A stretch of 64,000 nt of DNA. Source: Planctopirus ephydatiae. Its GTDB lineage: Bacteria > Planctomycetota > Planctomycetia > Planctomycetales > Planctomycetaceae. The notes below the pieces were generated by a model. It did not search any database. It saw only the letters and a list, made by a program, of their open reading frames with translations, and was not told the origin of the DNA. This document shows, in pieces, positions 59,151 through 64,000 of this stretch (positions within the stretch are counted from its first letter, which is position 1; each line of letters begins with the position of its first letter). The translations under genes were made by a program, and so were the position numbers. Location: NCBI RefSeq assembly GCF_007752345.1, contig NZ_CP036299.1, positions 4,126,001-4,190,000 of the forward strand. Direction: 5' to 3'.

Positions 59151-59603
59151 TTATTTACCCGCTTCCAGTTCGATATTGAACGTGGTCGCTGAAGTGCCGA
59201 CATTGACTTCCAGTGGCGTGGATTCTTTGCTTTTGTACTTGGCGGTAATCTCGGGGTAAGTCGCTTTATCCGTAGGATCGACCATCGAGACACCATCTTT
59301 TTCAATGATCCGTTGGCCGGGAGGTGCCACAACCACTTTGTACTTGCCGGGGATGACTTTCGCACCGCCGGGTGGTGTGTAGGCGTAAGTCCCATCGGCC
59401 TTAACGCGCGTTACGAACGATTCATCACGATCGACAGCGGAGAACGTCAGGATTGTCCCTTCGGGAAGAGCTTTGCCAGCGGCAGAAGTCGTGCCCGAAA
59501 CACCGCCAATCTGGGGAACTGATGATCCGCAGCCCAATGCCGCGACGAGCATCGACAGACTGAGGCAGAATCCGGTGCAGTGAGAAAATAGAGTTCTGTT
59601 CAT
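59151..59603 (-). CDS. Lipoprotein with carboxypeptidase-regulatory-like fold
   Basis: The 150-residue product has a lipoprotein signal (SLSMLVAALGC with C25) and a beta-sandwich-like domain (GVSGTTSAAGKALPEGTILTFSAVDRDESFVTRVKADGTYAYTPPGGAKVIPGKYKVVVAPP). Such proteins commonly accompany DUF1559 genes in planctomycetes. The frame is open 64 codons further upstream, but MNRTLF at 59603 has GGA at seven bases and a perfect lipoprotein start. The DUF1559 gene is directly upstream on the same strand, separated by a terminator. Confidence 0.88.
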   Translation of the reverse strand: MNRTLFSHCTGFCLSLSMLVAALGCGSSVPQIGGVSGTTSAAGKALPEGTILTFSAVDRDESFVTRVKADGTYAYTPPGGAKVIPGKYKVVVAPPGQRIIEKDGVSMVDPTDKATYPEITAKYKSKESTPLEVNVGTSATTFNIELEAGK

Positions 59604-59661
59604 TTCAAGTTCCAGGTATTGACCAGCGACAAGCGAGCCGGCAATCAGAGAGTGGGGAGAG

Positions 59662-59697
59662 AAAAACAGCCGCCTGACAAGGTGAGTCAAGCGGCTG
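59662..59697 (-). terminator. Rho-independent terminator after the DUF1559 gene
   Basis: CAGCCGC and GCGGCTG pair, with further inner pairs, and the minus strand continues TTTTT. It lies between the DUF1559 stop and the lipoprotein start. Confidence 0.85.
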
Positions 59698-59721
59698 CTG
59701 AGTGATACGTTCGAAAGACTC

Positions 59722-60717
<996 letters not shown>

Positions 60718-60923
60718 GCGTGCCTCCAGTCAGAAGAGAAGAAGTTTTTAACAAGACAGGAACTGGGATAGGAAAACTTTACATAACGTACACAAGAGAA
60801 TGTTTATGAGTCAATCAGCGATCTTTAAAATCTTGCTTCAACAAGGAAGTTCGCCTGCTCATCTCAGGATTTCCCCAGAGCTGTTCTGGCAGAGATCAAC
60901 TGACTGTAAGTCACCAGCATAAA

Positions 60924-61667
60924 TCATGTTGTGGACTTTCTTTCCACCGATTTCTTCTCACCTGCTTTGCAGCTGGCGATGATTTCGTCTTTCAGTGAAT
61001 CGGACATGACCAGGCCGGCTGGAGGGGCTTCGATAAAGTTGATGCCGTGAAACAAGCTCAATTCAGCGAGCGCCATGCGGATTTCCAGTGGAGAATGAAC
61101 GCCCAGTGCCGCAGAGGCAGAGATCCGGCGTTCGCTTTCGAGCAGCTTTCTGATCGCAGCGGTTAGTCGCTCACGGTTCGCCCTTCGAATGAGCAGCATG
61201 CGTTGAATGGCGAAGAAGACCAGATGCCATGACGATGGCCCGATGAGCAGGAACATCAGAAAGATTTTGGCCGTTGAAAGCAGGTCGAACGAATGGCCAA
61301 AAGTCACCCTCGGAACACCCATCGACAGGAATGACAAACCCGTCCACTGTCCAAACTGGAAGGCCTGAGTCGTCCCCAAATTCTGCAGAGAATCCCAACT
61401 TACCAAGAAATAGATCACCCCCAACAGGAGAAAAATCCCTGTCGCCACTTCGGCAAACCAGCCCGGAGCAATCGCCCACTGGAATCGCATGACCAGAATC
61501 AGCCAGATCATGTTCCAGTAGAGGAGTGTGAGGAAACTGGCGACAAACAGGCCCATCACCAGCCCTCCTCCGGCCCAGAGCATAGCTTCCTGAAGTTGCT
61601 GGTCGACCCAGACATCGAGCGTGACTTTTTTGCGTTTCTTTTGTGTCACTCCGGTTCCAGCAGCCAT
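60924..61667 (-). CDS. Hypothetical membrane protein
   Basis: The 247-residue product has a basic N-terminus (QKKRKKVTLDVW) and about five hydrophobic helices: MLWAGGGLVMGLFVASFLTLLYWNMIWLILVM, VATGIFLLLGVIYFLVSW, and TAKIFLMFLLIGPSSWHLVFFAIQ. A soluble C-terminal part follows with RANRERLTAAIRKLLESERRISASAALGVHSPLEIRMALAELSLFHGINFIEAPP. I recognise no family. It is isolated, with gaps of about 200 bases on the DUF1559 side and 545 on the regulator side. Confidence 0.7.
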   Translation of the reverse strand: MAAGTGVTQKKRKKVTLDVWVDQQLQEAMLWAGGGLVMGLFVASFLTLLYWNMIWLILVMRFQWAIAPGWFAEVATGIFLLLGVIYFLVSWDSLQNLGTTQAFQFGQWTGLSFLSMGVPRVTFGHSFDLLSTAKIFLMFLLIGPSSWHLVFFAIQRMLLIRRANRERLTAAIRKLLESERRISASAALGVHSPLEIRMALAELSLFHGINFIEAPPAGLVMSDSLKDEIIASCKAGEKKSVERKSTT

Positions 61668-62212
61668 GCCCCCTCAACTTCCTCGAAAGTGAAACTGGTT
61701 TTGCCCGGAAACTGGCTTTGCCTGCAAAATGCCAGTGAATCTGAGCCCTCTAAAACCCTGTCGCCCATACGATGAATCTTCTATGGAAGATTAAAATCGT
61801 GCTCCTGTTTTGAGAGCGCAGGCTTACTTGAAAAATATCTGCCCGAAGATTGTGAAGATGGCCAAGACTGCTGAAACAATGCGAATTCCGCAAACCTCTT
61901 GACCAAGGCAAACTTCCCAAGCCAACACACATTGACCAATGGCAGAGAATGGCTACAATCGGCCAAGTCGGCAGGATCGGTAAATTAATCATACTCGTGA
62001 GAACCCGAAAACTTGCTGCAATATTACCATTGTTGCACACCTCGGGGTTTTCGGCAGGTTTGGGGTTTGCCGCTGATGACGCAATTCGCGGACTTGGCGG
62101 CATTCGGCAGGGAATTGCCACCTCTTCGACTACGGAGAGCGAAGGGGTCACAGTCCAGTGTTCCGTTCATCAACAGGGTGTGCGGAGCCGCTTCAAAGGA
62201 TGGACGTTTGTC
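61668..62212. other. Divergent intergenic stretch
   Basis: Upstream of both the membrane protein and the regulator genes. The regulator's frame is open back to 61949, but those residues lack family character and have no good start. No repeat was seen; promoters are presumed. Confidence 0.45.
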
Positions 62213-62791
62213 ATGAAAACGGTTTTCACCACAGGCGAGGCGGCCAAGATCTGCAAGGTCAGCCAGCAGACAATTATCCGCTGTTTCGATTCGGGTCAGC
62301 TCAAAGGTTTTCGTGTTCCGGGATCACGATTCCGACGGATCCCTCGCGACATTCTCTATCGCTTCATGAAAGAGAATGGCATTCCGACGGATGCACTCGA
62401 GAGTGGCCGCCGCAAGGCCCTCGTGGTCGATGACGATGTCGAACTCGTGGAACTGATTCGCGATGCCCTTGAGGCCGATGGACGCTTTGAAGTGCGAGTG
62501 GCCAATAATGGCTTTGATGCCGGGATGATGGTCAAAGAGTATCGCCCGGATATCATTGTGCTCGACGTGATGCTGCCGGATATCAACGGCAAGGAAGTCT
62601 GCCAGCGAGTGCGCAATGATCCGGCTCTCGATGATGTGCGCATCATTTGCATCAGCGGGATGGTGGAAGCCGACAAGATTGACGATCTGAAGAAATCAGG
62701 CGCCAACGAGTTCCTGCAGAAGCCTTTCGAGGTCGAAACGCTGGTCGATCGGATGTGCCGCCTGCTCGATGTCGAGCCCTCTGAGAACTAA
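62213..62791 (+). CDS. HTH-receiver response regulator
   Basis: The 192-residue product has an N-terminal excisionase/MerR-like helix-turn-helix (TTGEAAKICKVSQQTIIRCFDSGQLKGFRVPGSRFRRIPRDILYRFM, about 6-52) and a C-terminal receiver: acidic pocket D73-D75, phosphoacceptor D118 in IIVLDVMLPD, switch serine in ICISGM and lysine in LQKPF. The DNA-binding module precedes the receiver, opposite to OmpR-type regulators. Start 62213 is chosen because the upstream residues lack family pattern; AAAGGA lies a little further upstream than normal. The histidine kinase gene follows 331 bases downstream on the same strand. Confidence 0.88.
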   Translation: MKTVFTTGEAAKICKVSQQTIIRCFDSGQLKGFRVPGSRFRRIPRDILYRFMKENGIPTDALESGRRKALVVDDDVELVELIRDALEADGRFEVRVANNGFDAGMMVKEYRPDIIVLDVMLPDINGKEVCQRVRNDPALDDVRIICISGMVEADKIDDLKKSGANEFLQKPFEVETLVDRMCRLLDVEPSEN

Positions 62792-62839
62792 ACGATAAAC
62801 TTTGTGGTTATCAACCTCAAAGCAAAACCTCTTGAGCAG

Positions 62840-62867
62840 GGTGCATGAAGTTCCGACGGAATGCACC
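62840..62867 (-). repeat. Palindromic repeat, family 2, copy 2
   Basis: GGTGCAT and ATGCACC flank a 14-base loop; the minus-strand reading matches the copy at 15583 almost base for base, including the CCGTCGGAACTTC-type loop and the CCCT tail. Confidence 0.75.
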
Positions 62868-62991
62868 AACTCATTCTGGTTTGATTTATCGAACGTACTG
62901 GCAGTCATCGAGTTTACTGGCAGAGTTTGTCGCTGGGTGTAAGCCTTTGCACTCGTATTGTTTCTCCAGTGCCAGGGAAAGACTCAATGCT

Positions 62992-63017
62992 GGTGCATTC
63001 CGCAGACTCCATGCACC
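62992..63017 (+). repeat. Palindromic repeat, family 2, copy 3
   Basis: GGTGCAT and ATGCACC flank a 12-base loop (TCCGCAGACTCC), followed by CTACT as in copy 1. It faces the opposite way to copy 2, 124 bases away, a head-to-head arrangement like a paired palindromic element. Confidence 0.7.
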
Positions 63018-63122
63018 CTACTAGAATTACTGCATGCGTCCTGTTTGAAACGCCTTGGGCACTAACTGGAAAACACCCCAAGAATAACTGTTGAATATGC
63101 GGTTCCAGAGAAGGCCTCGGCC

Positions 63123-63932
63123 ATGAATGACGAGGATCAGCCAACTCTTCCCATTGATACCGCAACCAGCAGCAATGCCTCTCTCTCTGAGAACTCCTGG
63201 TCGCCGGATGCATCCCGCCTGGAGGCCTTAGCCGAGTTTGCTGCCGGTGCAGGTCACGAGATCAATAACCCTCTGGCAACGATTCTCGGGAGAGTGCAAC
63301 TGCTGCTGCCTGGTGAATCGCACCCGGATCGTCGCAAACATCTCGAAACGATCATGTCGCAGACACTGCGTATTCGGGACATGATTGGCGACCTGATGCT
63401 CTTTGCCCGGCCCCCAGCACCACAGCGGGCCATGGTCGATCTCAAACAACTCGTCGAAGAGGTTTGCCGCAAGCAGAAATCCGAGATCCAGTTGGCAGGC
63501 TGTGAACTGGAATTTTCGTGCGAGACCTGCCAAACGACGGCGCATCAGCCGATCGAACCGGTACGTTTCGAGGCTTCCGTCGATCGCCATCAATGGGCGA
63601 TTGTGGTGGCCGAACTCTTACGCAATGCCCGGCAGGCGATGAAAGAAAACGGGGGCGTAGTGAGCGTCCGGCTGTTGCGGATTGCCGAAGCCACTCCGCG
63701 AATTGCCCTGACAATCACAGATCCCGGCCGCGGATTTTCGGCCATCGATCAACAGCATGCCTTCGATCCGTTCTATTCCGGAAGAGAAGCAGGACGTGGG
63801 ATAGGGTTCGGCTTGTGTAAAGTGTGGCAGATCGTCCGCCAGCACGAGGGAACGATTGTCATCCAGTCTCAACCTCAAGGCCCCACAACAGTCACGGTTA
63901 CAGTTCCCGCCCTGCAAACAACAGAATCGTGA
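63123..63932 (+). CDS. Orphan sensor histidine kinase core
   Basis: The 269-residue product consists of a short N-terminal tail, a dimerisation and phosphoacceptor segment (FAAGAGHEINNPLATILGRVQLLLPGE, H45), and a HATPase domain with the N box in VVAELLRNARQAMKENGG, G1 in LTITDPGRGFSA, and a late G-box in GREAGRGIGFGLCKVWQIVRQHEG. There is no membrane helix, PAS or HAMP domain, so input must come from a partner. It follows the HTH-receiver gene and is its likely mate. Confidence 0.9.
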   Translation: MNDEDQPTLPIDTATSSNASLSENSWSPDASRLEALAEFAAGAGHEINNPLATILGRVQLLLPGESHPDRRKHLETIMSQTLRIRDMIGDLMLFARPPAPQRAMVDLKQLVEEVCRKQKSEIQLAGCELEFSCETCQTTAHQPIEPVRFEASVDRHQWAIVVAELLRNARQAMKENGGVVSVRLLRIAEATPRIALTITDPGRGFSAIDQQHAFDPFYSGREAGRGIGFGLCKVWQIVRQHEGTIVIQSQPQGPTTVTVTVPALQTTES

Positions 63933-64000
63933 ATTGTGACCATACGGCCAACCCCTTGGCAACGATTTGATTGGCCGATAATTTGTGATAATCGTCACGA
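63933..64000. other. 3' flank of the window
   Basis: After the kinase stop; too short to assign. Confidence 0.3.

Larger units (their letters stand above)
62792..63122. other. Gap between regulator and kinase, with two repeats
   Basis: Contains family 2 repeat copies at 62840-62867 and 62992-63017; the remainder shows nothing further. Confidence 0.6.

Noticed and set aside
61949-62212. 88-codon N-terminal extension of the HTH-receiver gene
   Set aside because: The extension has no family pattern and the ATG at 62213 gives the canonical HTH start; left as intergenic.

Overview
This window reads as the chromosome of a planctomycete, probably in the Planctopirus/Schlesneria/Gimesia neighbourhood. 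The evidence is family content: a DUF1559 pseudopilin-like protein, a DUF1552 Tat-exported protein, the tail of a DUF1592/DUF1588/DUF1585 haem protein, a sulfatase, a von Willebrand/Gly-rich secreted protein, an HTH-receiver regulator and a Ser/Thr kinase with C-terminal membrane anchors. Base composition looks moderate. I saw no rRNA, tRNA, CRISPR array, prophage or transposase. Species assignment is inference.

Layout. 1-10.8 kb: haem protein tail, Tat-type secreted protein, greA, Gfo/Idh/MocA oxidoreductase, Ser/Thr kinase, DUF2339 membrane protein, DUF1552 protein. 10.8-15.7 kb: accessory insert carrying one large STAND (NACHT-like) NTPase with a C-terminal PD-(D/E)XK-like nuclease. It is bounded on the left by a perfect 21-bp hairpin and on the right by a decayed 3' end of rtcB and a small palindromic repeat. 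15.7-23.5 kb: core genes proS, proA, fliM, and the infC-rpmI-rplT-pheS cluster. 23.6-29 kb: a secreted VWA protein whose reading frame appears split at a 9-A run from its C-terminal half, then two small membrane-associated proteins. 29.4-35.8 kb: Hpt protein, LptF/LptG-type permease, tsaD, an S41 protease, a 1-kb gene-less stretch and a coiled-coil/winged-helix-like protein. 35.8-42 kb: LolD/LolC-like ABC exporter, AAA ATPase, exported redoxin, glycosyltransferase. 42-44.5 kb: groES-groEL with a clear terminator and a candidate promoter/operator. 44.5-48.7 kb: accessory segment with a FAD monooxygenase and a sulfatase separated by three copies of a two-hairpin repeat, two of which carry a further ~280-bp near-identical block. 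48.7-64 kb: two alpha/beta hydrolases, YihY/BrkB protein, tpx, mnmG, an S9 peptidase fused to a gluzincin-like domain, an enolase-superfamily protein, a lipoprotein and DUF1559 pair, and an HTH-receiver regulator followed by an orphan histidine kinase.

The points most worth following are the 1396-aa NACHT-like/nuclease protein as a candidate single-gene anti-phage system, the slippery A9 junction that would join two ORFs into one ~1320-aa protein, two families of palindromic intergenic repeats, and the serine-peptidase/zinc-peptidase fusion. All family calls come from reading motifs by eye; no database search was run.
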